Positions 30,400-40,892 of a stretch of DNA of 64,000 bases are shown here, piece after piece. How positions within the stretch are numbered: the first letter of the stretch is position 1; each line of letters starts with the position of its first letter. The stretch comes from Morinoia aosen. Its lineage: Eukaryota > Arthropoda > Malacostraca > Amphipoda > Talitridae. The stretch is taken from contig CM059576.1 in NCBI GenBank assembly GCA_030386875.1, forward strand, positions 18,170,058 through 18,234,057. The letters run 5' to 3'. A model generated the notes under the pieces. That model was not told the DNA's origin. It searched no databases and saw only the letters and a program-made list of their open reading frames with translations. The position numbers and the translations under genes were made by a program.

Positions 30400-30770
30400 C
30401 AAATTTATTCAAAGAGAGGAATGACTGAGGCACCATTGAGTTTTGAGTTAGGGTATGCGAAATCTATGCACAAGGTGTGTTGTCTCAGAGGATCCCGTGC
30501 TCATAGAAACAGTAAATTGAGAAAAAATGTTATAAAGCATGATTTATGTTATGGAAGAACGTCAGTGAAACGAGAAAAAAACGTTCCAAACAAAACAAAT
30601 CAAAATTATTTAAACAACAAGAAGCCTAACTCTCAGCGCGGGACCACATATACTACCCCTGGGATAGCTTATTCTCATAGTACTACTGAGGACATCGTTA
30701 AAACTTCATCACGGGAATCCCAACCGTACCAGGCCGGATAATGACTGACCGGCAACGACGGTACGACGAA
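30400..30770 (-). repeat. Repeat R1 copy, minus orientation
   Basis: Contains GGATCCCGTGCTCATAGAAACAG, the complement of the R1 CTGTTTCTGTGCGCACGGGATCC block, then CGGGAATCCCAACCGTACC and one GACCGGCAACGACGGT unit of the 24-bp array. Confidence 0.75.
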
Positions 30771-31114
30771 GCGCTGAAATCGTTACAAAGTTGCACCGGT
30801 TTGTGAAACATTGAGTGAAAAGTGACAAATTATCCGTGGCCTTTACGCTATGGACGAAAATTTCGTGTGCTAAAAATGTAAACGTTTTGATTCATCAGAA
30901 GAAATAATTTGAGAATTGGAAAACGCTTTATTTTTTAGTTAACATCAGACTCATTGGCCCTAAGAATAGCTCGAAATTCAACTTGCAGATTTAAACTCTT
31001 TTCCGAAAGAACTTTCTGAATTTTTTTAATTTTATAAGAATTTCAGGTAAAATATCTAGTTTTTCTTGATGTATAACCGAGTATTGAAGTTGTCAGAAAA
31101 TTTTCAGCGTTTAT
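30771..31114. other. No gene recognised
   Basis: AT-rich, no ORF of note. It shares short stretches (TTGAAGTTGTCAGAAA, AAAATTTCGT) with other inter-R1 sequence. Confidence 0.35.
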
Positions 31115-31507
31115 GGAAAGACTTCCCACTCCTAGAGTCCCCCTGTTGTGTCGCTCCCACTCCTAGACTCCCCCATGTGTGCCAATCCCACTCCTAGAGT
31201 CCCCCTTGTGAGTCGCTCCCACTCCTAGACTCCCCCTGGTGTGTCGCTCCCACTTCTGGACTGCCCCTTGTGTGTCGCTCCTACTCCTAGACTCTCACTT
31301 GGGGTGTCGCTCCCACTTCTAGACTCCCCCTTGTGTGTCGCTCCTACTTCTAGAGTCCCCCTTGTGTATCGCTCCCGCTCCTAGACTCCCCATGGTGTGT
31401 CGCTCCCACTTCTGGATTCCCCCTTGTGCGTCGCTCCTACTCCTAGACTCCCCCTGGTGTGTCGCTCCCACTCCTAGACTCGCCCTGGTGTGTCGCTCCC
31501 ACTGTCT
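31115..31507. repeat. 31-bp minisatellite, about 12 units
   Basis: The unit GTCGCTCCCACTCCTAGACT followed by CCCCCTGGTGT recurs with changes such as ACTTCTGGA and CTTGTGTAT. It is C-rich on the + strand. The ORF 31335-31541 is a by-product. Confidence 0.9.
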
Positions 31508-31689
31508 TAGAAATTTAGTTTATACCTTTTTACATATCTAACAGTTTTATTGTTGCTTCTTGATCGGTTTTACATATAAGACAATTACTGATTTATATAA
31601 GTCGACGCTTTTTAAATGTTGATTGTTGATGGCTGTGTTTAGCTCGTTGTTATTGGCTTAATTAGTTGAGCGCTTTATATTGGGAAATG

Positions 31690-31910
31690 ACCATTTTTTA
31701 TTCAAAGAAAATATTTCTTCTCTGCGTAATTAAATAATGTAACGTGCGAAAAAAATTATAGGTACAAAATCGATGTTTTTTCTTTGCATTGCGTGCGTAC
31801 ATTTCAAAATCCAGAATTTTATTTGTTTGGTCACCCATTTTTCCTCCACAATTTCCGATTCAACGTAACTCGCTCGTTTTTCCGCCTAGTTTTGGTTACC
31901 TCTACGAGAC
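31690..31910 (+). repeat. Repeat family C, copy 1
   Basis: TATTTCTTCTCTGC, TTTCTTTGCATTGC, CACCACAATTTCC-like and CTCGCTCGTTTTTCCGCCTA stretches match 37140-37345 in the same order. Confidence 0.7.
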
Positions 31911-32249
31911 TGTGTAAATTGATGCGGCTTGTGCGAGCTGAAGTGTTTTTGCGCTACATCCAAATTTGTTCAATCTGCTCGTTGTCTCAAAAAAAATGTA
32001 CTTCCACTTGGTATAACGAAAAAAAAATTTGAACATAGAGTGAAATGAAATGGTTTCTAATACAGTAGCTATACATATTTATTTATATATATAATTAAAG
32101 AATCATGTTCGCTAATGCTCAAAGTGATAACCACATTGTCCAGACAACGCTAACGCGCCCCAAGGGATTCGCGCACGCGCGTTGGTGGCGGTTGTGCGAA
32201 TTCAGTTCTAAAACGTCTTTGCACTTCAGTTGCGTTTTCGGTCTTGCAA

Positions 32250-32985
32250 TGACATTTGAGGACAAACTTTCTCCTTTCCAAGCTAAGCTGATTTCCTGCC
32301 ATGCTGTGATGAATTAAATACACCTGCAATTCATGAAAGGCAGCATGTTAGCGACAGTTAGAGTGTGAGTACATTTATTTTAGACACCCTGTATTTGATG
32401 TTGAAACTTGCATAATCTTGTTCGTAAGAATGCTCACTTGGTTGTCACCGTCCACGCTTTGCTTTAGTTATAAGGAAAGACCTAATTCTATTCTCTTGGT
32501 AGAGTTCACAAAGAAAGAAATGCACAAAATAATAATTCCATTCTTGACTGCTGTCCTGTACGCAGGCAAAACAGCTGCGGGATTTCTATTGGTACCGAGT
32601 TTTACTTAAAGGTTAAAGGTTAACATTGGCATCTTTGGGATGCTTTATTTCCAATCAAGCCTGATACATATGATCTTAGCATTGGTTTTTCAAATGTCTT
32701 ATAACTAACCCTATATATAGGACACCATGACGGTTCCCCCGTAAAGCCGGTACCCATTTCCGACACCTGGGTCGAGTGGGGTATTGTGCTTATGCTTTCC
32801 CTTATACCCAACGGGGAAAATCTCCGCGCCAGCGCTGGGAACGAACCCGCGACTTCCAGCATACAAGTTCGATCCCTTAACCGCTGTGCCACGGAGAGCA
32901 CTTCTCATCGCGTTGATTTCAACTCGTCCACTTCATAAATACAAACTCTGGGGTTATGCGCCCTGAACACACACCTAGATCCTGA
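32250..32985 (+). repeat. Repeat R2 copy 1, interrupted by a SINE
   Basis: GACATTTGAGGACAAACTTT through CACACACCTAGATCCTGAA matches 54025-54772 and 60835-61270. R2 is non-coding. This copy carries a minus-strand SINE at 32608-32899, flanked by ACTT on both sides. Confidence 0.85.
32608..32899 (-). mobile_element. tRNA-derived SINE, full length
   Basis: On the minus strand it starts with a tRNA-like head: A box TGGCACAGCGGTTAAG and B box GGGTTCGTTCCC. The body contains CACCCGTTGGG-type and ATACCCCACTC..CCCAGGTGTC blocks and ends GGAAATAAAGCATCCCAAAGATG plus a short TTAACCTTT tail. The other two R2 copies give the empty site, fixing both ends and an ACTT duplication. Confidence 0.88.
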
Positions 32986-34227
32986 ATGTGCCATTTTTTG
33001 TACTGGTCTTCTTGACACTAGTCACGTTGAGCGGCCAATTAATAACATGTGGCGCTCCTTCAGCGAGTTTCATTGTTTTTGCCTAATAAAAAAAAAACCT
33101 TCCAAATAAAATGTATGGCAACACTTGCCATTTATGCGTAAGCGAAGTCGATTTTCAACTTGTCAGTTCAATCCATGAAAGCAGCATGTGCGCTAGAAAC
33201 TAGAAGTCAATTGCTTATTGTGTAATCTTGTTTAAATTTCTTAAATTAGTTTCAAACGTATAATTAGACAAATTTCATAATTTATTTCATTGCATTTCCT
33301 TTTCTGTTTCAGACTAGGTAAACGTAATTGAGAAAATTCCGTTTTCTTTCCGTATCGAATTACGACCTGAGAACCCTTGTTTAAAGGGTGTGTTATCCTC
33401 CATCATTTCTGTTAATTGAATAACTAAATCATGTCCGTGTTCAGTATTGCCTTCTAATGTAATTAACATATCGCTCGACGTACTTATTTATATTGAATTG
33501 TAACGCCTTGTAAGATACATAAAATAAAAGACCGAACTTAATCTTTTCAGGTTTCGGTTTGCGGACGGATCTTTGATTTAGATCATTATTCTGCCTGGCT
33601 AGCCATAAACGGACTTAACCCCCACAAATATCGTACAACATTTGAGGTGTTCATTAGGAACACCTCCTAAAAATATATCCGTGAACGTAAATTGCGTTAA
33701 TTAATTCCCGGAATAATTTTCATTAACACCACATCACCTTTACTGCATATTTTCATGATATTTTTACTTCCAGGGTAACTAAAACAGCACAATTTTTAAT
33801 ATCATATTCCTAAATGATTCTTAGCTACAGCCCCCCATAGCGAACCAAAGATGTTCAAAGAGAAGAAAGAAGAGAACAACATTAAGGTTGGAGTTAGAGA
33901 AACGTGGAATCTATGCATAAGGTGCATTCCCTTGCTCACGGAAGCAATAACTTGAGAAGTAAGTTTATATAACAAAATAAAAATTGAGGAATAAGTAGAA
34001 GTTGACGAAATCCTTTTGTTATTCCTAAAATTTTAGGTTTAAGGTAAAAATTCAGTAAAAATGAGTTGGGATTGATAGTATTCATCAACAGCTAGGTAAA
34101 CGAGAAGATCATAATTTAACTGTAACTCTTCATTATCTGGAGGCCATGATTGACGTTCGGTAGATGAATGATTAGAAGGTTGTGGCGTAACGATTATGCT
34201 ACATGAATCACATATATTAGAAAAAGA
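32986..34227. other. Mostly unassigned; one partial R1 (minus) at 33835-33975
   Basis: This stretch is flanked by inverted R2-end sequences (32900-32985 and 34228-34330). Inside it, 33835-33975 matches R1 on the minus strand (AGAGAAGAAAG, GGAATCTATGCATAAGGTG). No coding feature is seen. Confidence 0.45.
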
Positions 34228-34335
34228 GCAGTAAAACAAAATGGTGGATTCAGGACCTAGGTGTGTGTACAGGGCGCATAACCCCAGAGTTTGTATTTAT
34301 AAAGTGGACGAGTTGAAATCAACGCGATGAAGGAG
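34228..34335 (-). repeat. R2 3' end, inverted copy
   Basis: TTCAGGACCTAGGTGTGTGT, then CAGGGCGCATAACCCCAGAG and TTGAAATCAACGCGATGA, is the reverse complement of the R2 end at 32907-32985. Confidence 0.85.
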
Positions 34336-34364
34336 CGGTCAGGGAGGCCTAAACCAACACATGA

Positions 34365-34555
34365 TCAAATCTGTTTCCAAACCTTCCTTCTCAACTAACT
34401 CTTTCCATGTGCACGGGATCCTGTGCTAGAACACACCTTGTGCATAGATACTGCGTTCCCCTAACTCCATACTTGATGGTTCCTCCATTTCTCTCACCTT
34501 TGAACGTCTTTGTGGGTGAGGGAGGCTGAAACTAACTTATAATCCCTAAATAAAT
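34365..34555 (+). repeat. Repeat R1, 3' half
   Basis: GCACGGGATCCTGTGCTAG, GTGCATAGATACTGCG and GAGGGAGGCTGAAACTAAC are typical R1 3' blocks. Confidence 0.75.
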
Positions 34556-34599
34556 ACCAACACCTTTGTCTTTAAGTAAACCTTGAAACAACTATCATA

Positions 34600-35225
34600 T
34601 TGCATGAGTGCAGTAAAATAGTGTTTGTCACAATGAACCTCATATCTTTTAACTTTGTTACATGAAATAAAATATTCATATAACATATTTTAGCGAGGCG
34701 TCCGAGATCGGCGCGCATTCTGATGCGATGTAATAACACAGCTGCAATGTCGCACGAAGCAAACTTCGAATGGACAGACCTATTGATGTTGCGTCTGGGA
34801 GCCAAGTGTGTGTGTAGGGAGGGTAATCCCAGATTTCGTTTGTATTGATGAATATAGGAATGTAAACATGGAACTAACAGCATGAGGCGAACACCAAACA
34901 TGTGTCTCAAGTATTAGCCAACATCTTCATTAAATTCTCAAGCGCAAATTTTCCCACCTGATGTTCCGAGGGGATTTTATCAGAGAACCTGATAAAATCC
35001 ACCTGATCTGGGAACCTAATAGTGCATTTTATCATTTTATCATATTTTTATTCCAGCGTCATGTTTACAAATGTGATCTTGGATTGTGCATACCTTTGGT
35101 GCCTGGATACAACATTTTAGTACATAAATTATTAAGTAAGAAGCAGTTGCTTTCGCGCAACATTGCAACTCTGTCTTACATTATACTTCGTCAGGCATTG
35201 CTATCGATTGTTTTGAAAAATTAGA
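34600..35225 (+). repeat. Repeat family F, copy 1
   Basis: GTGTCTCAAGTATTAGCCAAC is shared in the opposite orientation with 52270-52340, and TTCGCGCAACATTG in the same orientation with 52460-52480. No coding capacity is recognised. Confidence 0.5.
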
Positions 35226-35261
35226 ATTATTTATTCATTTATTTTATTTTTACCTTCGTTG

Positions 35262-35495
35262 ACTGTCAGTCATTAACCGTCGTTGACGGTGAGTCATTAC
35301 CCGTCGTTGACGATCAGTCACTACCCGTCGTTGATGATCAGTCACAACCCGTCGTTGACGATCAGTCATTACCCGTCGTTGACGACCAGTCATTACCCGT
35401 TGTTAACGATGAGTCATTACCCGTCGTTGACGATAAGTCATTCATTAGTGCATTCATCACCCGTCGTTGACGGTCAGTTATAATCCGTCTTAGTA
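35262..35495 (+). repeat. 24-bp tandem array attached to R1, about 9 units
   Basis: The unit GTCGTTGACGGTCAGTCATT followed by ACCC recurs with variants (GATGATCAGTCAC, GACCAGTC). Each unit contains the palindrome CGTC-GTT-GACG. Confidence 0.85.
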
Positions 35496-35499
35496 CGGT

Positions 35500-35960
35500 T
35501 AGTATTACCTATGATGAAGTTTTAACGGTATCCTCAGTAGCACTTCAAGAATTAGCACTCACAGGGGTAATAAGTGTTGTCCCTAGCTGAGAGTTAGGTA
35601 GAAGTTTTTTGGTTGAAAATTTTTTTTTGTAAATTAATCCACCTTTTTTCTCTTCACTGCCATCCTGGTTTCCAGCAACTCCGACTTTCTTCATCTTTAT
35701 TCGTGTGTCAAAACTTTCTCAATATACTGTTTCTATGCGCTCGTGATGCTTGTATTCCAAGGGGGAGTCCATGTTTAAAAATTCCACGTTCCCTAACAGC
35801 AATATTGATAGTGCCTTCATTTTCTCTTCGTACATGGATGGTACTTGTGGCAAGGGACACGAAAACTAACTTATAATCATTTGAGAATTTAGAACTGTAA
35901 ATGAACCCTTCGAAATTTTTTTTCCGGTAACCATACAGTAAAAATGAGTTGGTTGGAAAA
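35500..35960 (+). repeat. Repeat R1 copy
   Basis: TAGCACTTCAAGAATTAGCA, CTAGCTGAGAGTTAGGTAG, CTGCCATCCTGGTTTCCAGC and ACTAACTTATAATC mark a full copy. It continues to GTAAAAATGAGTTGG. Confidence 0.75.
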
Positions 35961-36179
35961 TTTTCAAGGTTACGGCAGGGTGTGCTCCTACAACCTACCA
36001 CTGTTTCAAATTTTGAATGGGTTCATTAATGGACCCTGTAAATCTGTTAAATGATAGTTGGGCAGACGCGTAGGGGCAGTTCTTCTTCTGTAAGGGTAGT
36101 TGCGACATGACTTGGGTTCTAGGGTTTTGTGTTTGAATAGGTTGATAATCTAGGGTTTAGAGCCACCATATAGTATGGT

Positions 36180-36910
36180 ACACTACAAGAAACTAAGTGA
36201 CGCTCACCTCGGAGGTAAAGCAAAAGCACACTTAATCAAAGACCCACTTGCCCCTGAAGCAGAAAAAATGATTTAGAAACGACTGCGTAACATTTCTGGT
36301 TGAGTTGTGCAACCAATTCAAGAAAAGGTTCACTTTCGATAACGACAGCTAGATAGCTAAATGAAATGTACTGGACCCTAATGAATCTCGAAAGGAAACG
36401 AATTCTCCGACGTCAATAATTCCTCTCGCTGCTCACTTTCCGTCGCCAGTTTCTGAGGAATGTTTGGATGAATTAGACGATCAATGGAGGAGTTATCGCG
36501 TTATGTAGACAGGCTTCCGACCGCTGGGGAGAACATCCCACAATACTGGTACGCCTTACGAAACATGAAAGATTGTTTGCAAAATTCTAAGGGCAACATT
36601 TTGTCAAACTTCACGACAAACCTCGCAGTTTTGCCACATTCGTCAGCTGCCGTTGAGCGTATTTTTTCTATGATGAACTGCATTAAAACAAAGCAAACAA
36701 ATTCACTGAAAGCCGAAACTGTGAAGAGTAGAATTCTTGCAGAACAAGCAATAACAAGAGAAAATGACAGCTTTATACGACATGGACTCCAAGCAAAGAA
36801 CTACATAGTAAGAGATTTAGCTACTCGAACTGAGTCGGCGATATTTGAAAAGAATGGAGCAAACAAAAGAAACTGTATCGTTGGAAGCCGGTGAAGAAGA
36901 GGAGGACCTT
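36180..36910 (+). pseudogene. hAT-superfamily transposase C-terminal remnant
   Basis: The open part (36484-36894, 136 aa) carries the hAT dimerisation region: LAVLPHSSAAVERIFSMM, then KTKQTNSLKAETV. Upstream, fragments such as AHLGGKAKAHLIKDP and FKKRFTFDND lie in other frames with stops (TAG near 36272, TAG and TGA near 36350-36365), and a frame change occurs at 36484. The DDE catalytic core is not visible. This is an inactive relic of a cut-and-paste transposon or a transposase-derived gene. Confidence 0.75.
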
Positions 36911-37659
36911 TAATAAGAGCAACCATAACGTACATGTATACTTTTGTAGTATATATCATGTGTTTGTATTTTTGTAATCTTGGGTTTTATTTTTGATTGT
37001 GGGATTTTCAGAACCACGATCTCGGGTTTTGAGTAAAATCTCATAGGCAGCCCCGTGTCAAAGGATCAGTAAAAAGATTAGAGTAATAAAATGGTGCATT
37101 TGAAAGCTAGGTGTATGTTTAGGGTTTATTTACTATTCATGGATATATTTCTTCTCTGCATACTGTAGTTGGATATTTTACGGTGTCAAGAAAAGAGATC
37201 GATATAAAATCGGTGGTTTCTTTGCATTGCAGGCATTCATTTCGTAATCCAGGATTTCATTTGTTTTGTCACCCATTACTCCACCACAATTTCCTACTCA
37301 ACATAACTCGCTCATTTTTCCGCCTAGTTTTAGTTACATAAAAAAAACATAGAGAAACACTTAAATACTAGATGAAACATTTAATATTACTGCTCTTCGT
37401 GAGGGATTGATCATTCCATCTACACAACTTCGACATACAGACGTATTCTCAACAACTCAAGACATCAATTATGATGTCTTCCAAAATTTTTATTTGAACA
37501 AAAATTTCTTAGACACCTTTCCTGCCATCCAGAATTTCCATCAGTTCCAACTCATTTTTACTGAAGACTAGTAACAATTTTTTTATTTCGTGGGTAACTA
37601 AATGGGAACAAATCAAATTCGCTTGAAATTTTTATATGATTGTTAGTTCCGCCTCCCAT
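36911..37659. other. Family C copy 2 (37105-37345), rest unassigned
   Basis: 37105-37345 matches 31690-31910 (CTCGCTCATTTTTCCGCCTA). It begins with a TGCATTTGAAAGCTAGGTGT stretch resembling the R2 terminus. The remainder has no recognisable feature. Confidence 0.55.
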
Positions 37660-38110
37660 ACCACAGCAGAGATGTTCAAATAGAAGAAAGGTGAAGGTAT
37701 CATTAAGATTGGAGTTAGAGGAACGTGGAATTTATGCAAAAGGTGTATTCCCCAACAGGATTCCGTGCGCACAGAAACAGTAAGTTGAGAATGAAGGTCA
37801 TGAAACAAGCTAAAAGTTGAAGAAAACAGTCAGAGTTGCAGGAAACCATGACAACAGTGAAGCGAAAAAAGATCCATGAGAACTTTTTTGAGGAGAACAA
37901 ACATTTTTTTACCAAAAAAAACACCTTCCTAACTCTCAGCTCAGGACCACACATATTACCCCTGGGAGCGCTAATTCTTTAGGTGGTCGCATGAGGATAC
38001 CATTAACAGTTCATCACGGGTAATCCTAACCGTACCAGGATGGATAATTACTGATCGTCAACGACGGCTGATGACTGACCATCAAATGAAGTATAACAGC
38101 GACGCAAACT
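37660..38110 (-). repeat. Repeat R1 copy, minus orientation
   Basis: ACAGGATTCCGTGCGCACAG, CAGGAAACCATGACAACAGTG, TAACTCTCAGCTCAGGACC and two 24-bp array units (CGTCAACGACGG) near 38055-38085. Confidence 0.8.
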
Positions 38111-38770
38111 GTGAGCTGCGCAAAAAATTTAATATGGAATCTTAATAAATATGTGTGGTACTAAGAAATTTGGCTCCCTGCCTTTAACCCAAATGTCCAA
38201 TTAATAATAATGGTCTCAATGATTTTGACAGTTTATAATAGGAACGCATAATAATACATAGTACCCAATAATGCATGACAAGTTTGTATTACAGTAAGAA
38301 AAAGATACTCGCGTTTATTTAGAACGCCACTTTTCGCAGCACGGGACGACGCCCGGGCGTTCAAGGCAAATCTTGGATTGGTGTCTTGTCTCTCTTCTTG
38401 TTTGCTTCCCAGCGTTGTCTCGTGTCCACGCACACATGACGCACGATGCAGCCATCAGGGCGAATATCTCCGTTTGTGCCCCAACATGCTCAGCTGAGTG
38501 CGAGTGAAGACGGACAAGTGCGATGCTTCCATCCCTCAAATACAAATTTGGACGAACACACGAGGGCTAACGCAAGTGGGACGGACACACTAGCGATGGA
38601 CGGATTTGCTCTGGTAAGCCTTGAAGGGGTTAGTGTCGCCCCTCAAAAATAAAGTGTTTAAGTGATGAACGCACTATTGAGTCGGCATAGATGAAATTCG
38701 TTTTATTTGTGATGGCTGACGCGTTCTCAATGCATTATGGCGTAATTTCACTTGTGTCAAGGGTAACTTT
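38111..38770. other. Unassigned, with a donor-like site at 38612
   Basis: A more GC-rich segment (38320-38660) carries + ORF 38446-38652 and a good splice-donor match, CTG/GTAAGC, near 38612. It could be a first exon of an unidentified transcript. I recognise no domain. Confidence 0.25.
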
Positions 38771-38905
38771 CAAATCTTACGACTGATGTCAATTCTTACG
38801 ACTGATGTCAAATCTTACGACTGATGTCAAATCTTACGACTGATGTCAAATCTTACGACTGATGTCAAATCTTACGACTGATGTCAAATCTTACGACTGA
38901 AGTTG
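38771..38905. repeat. 19-bp tandem repeat, about 7 units
   Basis: AATCTTACGACTGATGTCA recurs with one variant (ATTC) near 38795. Confidence 0.92.
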
Positions 38906-39065
38906 GGTCAAGGCCCGTGTACAAAGCAAATAAAAAGTAACGATGATAAAAATTCAAGAACTTTCATTTGTTGTTCAACTTTTAGTTTAAATTGCAAATT
39001 GCAATCGTTTTAATACACATGTAATTGTGTTAGGAAACTTAATTTAACATCTAAGAGCGTATCTA

Positions 39066-39155
39066 CAGAAGGGTGCTTTATTCCAACCAATCGAGCCTGA
39101 TTCACATCATCATTGGTGTTTCAAATGCCCTATAACTAACACCAAATGGTGCGTA
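39066..39155 (-). mobile_element. SINE 3' fragment
   Basis: GGGTGCTTTATTCCAACCAA, GAGCCTGATTC and TTTCAAATGCCCTATAACTA match the complement of the SINE 3' end. The tRNA-derived head is missing. Confidence 0.7.
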
Positions 39156-39159
39156 GTTC

Positions 39160-39400
39160 TATAATCCTGGAGCAGGTTCGTGTTGTATGCCTTTAGGAAT
39201 CTAAATACAGGAATTCACACCAAGTTACTTATCTATTTCTCAAGTATTGAGCCAATAGCCTTGCTAAATACTCAAAGAATTAAAAACCGTTTAATAACGT
39301 TGATGATAGGATGCCTGGGAGTCAGTGATCTTATTCGGGCCCACAATGTGTCCATTGTACTAGACGTAATTGAGAAACAGTCTACTGGATCGCTTGTGGT
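39160..39400 (+). repeat. Repeat family F, copy 2
   Basis: TTTCTCAAGTATTGAGCCAA and GATGATAGGATGCCTGGGAG, then TTATTCGGGCCCACAA, recur in the window: the first at 57050 on +, the others as their complement at 57400-57460. Confidence 0.6.
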
Positions 39401-39439
39401 AAATAAATGGTCAAATGCAAATTTGCACTTGCGGTTCCG

Positions 39440-39812
39440 CGCGAACTTCATTACCGGAAGCCAAGGCCGCTCCTGCGCCGGTCCCGCTGCCTCTGATCTT
39501 CGTCTCGCTCTGTCTTGCTTGACCCCGCGCCGTGCAGCATCTCCAACCGACGCTTCCCTCATTGACTAGCGAGCGGCCGTACTAGTGAAGCTTGTAGACT
39601 ATAACACATAGGTGGCTTAGTCACGGTACACATAATAAGGTATTAGCATTCAAGTCTTTTCTTAAAAGAGCCCTGGGGACGGTGACGTCACAGGTCCAGA
39701 ACGAATAGCAACACAGATCAACAGAGTAGCGCTATCTGGCGACAATATCGAGTCTGCTGTACGACAACTTGTACAACAACAACGCCAGCAGTAACAAGAC
39801 AACTCGTCGGCG
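39440..39812 (+). promoter_or_regulatory. GC-rich promoter-like region with a CRE
   Basis: 39440-39580 is far richer in G+C and CpG than its surroundings. A perfect TGACGTCA (cAMP-response element) lies at 39683-39690, about 130 bp before a possible ATG. No TATA box is evident. The transcript it might serve is not established. Confidence 0.3.
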
Positions 39813-40034
39813 TTGATGTCTGCAAGAATGGCGTCTTCAAATAGAATGAAAAAATGTTCTTTCATCGAATTTGAAAATAATTCTAGAGATCAACCTGATA
39901 TCAAGTACTTCCAATATCATCATGCATATTTTAAAGAGTGGCCAAGAGCAAGTGGTAGTGAAATTTTAGGTCAATTAAGGAATCTAATTTATGCGAACAT
40001 ATTGTGTGTAGCCGCCATTTTCGAAAACAGATAA
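39813..40034 (+). CDS. Possible short ORF or first exon, unidentified
   Basis: The 73-codon frame starts at one of several nearby ATGs (39813/39816 region, or ATGGCG at 39828). It ends at a TAA, or would continue through a weak donor (TTTTAG/GTCAAT near 39969). I recognise no domain. Its only support is position just downstream of the GC-rich, CRE-bearing segment. Confidence 0.2.
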   Translation: MMSARMASSNRMKKCSFIEFENNSRDQPDIKYFQYHHAYFKEWPRASGSEILGQLRNLIYANILCVAAIFENR

Positions 40035-40479
40035 CAGAAGAATCGTTTCGCCGTTCAAAACAAAAGTACTTCTTGATAACATTGTGGTGCAATTGCCTTA
40101 TAATGACATGAATTTGAGTATTGGAGGTAAGATATACAATTGTCATCATGTGTAAATTTTGTACGAATTTATCAGTACGTTTCCAATCCGTGAATTGGCT
40201 GATGGTGGTACAATTTTGTTGAAAGCTTTCGTGACACGTTGAGATCCCGTAGAAGAATAATTAAACAGGTAAATTAATTTTGAGAAGAGTAATTCAAGGT
40301 AATAGTTTTAAATATTTTTGGTAAATTTATATGAATGGTGCAAATTGGAATGAATGTTTTTGTTCCTAATATGACAAATTTTACTAGCTGGTTGGCTAAT
40401 TAGGGATTATTATACAATTTGTAAGTAGGGGTATGGATAATTTCTACAGATGGTAACTAGAACTTATTTTGAGAACTTG

Positions 40480-40780
40480 AAAACTAAGCATTTGCAAGCA
40501 CAATGTCATTCTTTGAAAACATCTTGAAATCTACCACATTACCTATCTATGACAACAAAATTATTCAAATAGTTGACAACATTAAACGGTCCAATTTTAC
40601 TTGAATGTTGTCAACAATTTTCACAATTTTGTGGCCAATAATCAATAAAGGAACACATTTAAAAATGTTTTACAAGAATGACATTCTGCTTGCTGATGGG
40701 TTATTTTTTAATTATTCAACTTTGAAGTTGGCTTGTGCGCGCCAGGGAAGCGAGAGTGCCAAGCGTAATTTAATTAATAA
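40480..40780. repeat. Foldback-family repeat arm
   Basis: AAAAATGTTTTACAAGAATG and AACATTAAAC stretches recur at 41960-42120 and 42540-42680, and as their complement at 43005-43090. Confidence 0.55.
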
Positions 40781-40892
40781 CGGAAGCTAACCCCCTATTA
40801 CAAACGTAAAGAGGTTGGGTTGTGAGGGGTAGCTACAGTTCTTTTAGTGAAATTTATAAATAAAGGTTTCTAGTGACTTCCGTTTACTTCCG

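Noticed and set aside
32620..32908. tRNA gene from A and B boxes
   Set aside because: The head is part of a SINE with LINE-like tail. No cloverleaf acceptor stem closes, and other SINE copies share the body.
38446..38652. First exon of prefoldin subunit 3
   Set aside because: A donor is present and the phase could fit, but nothing resembles the conserved N-terminus.
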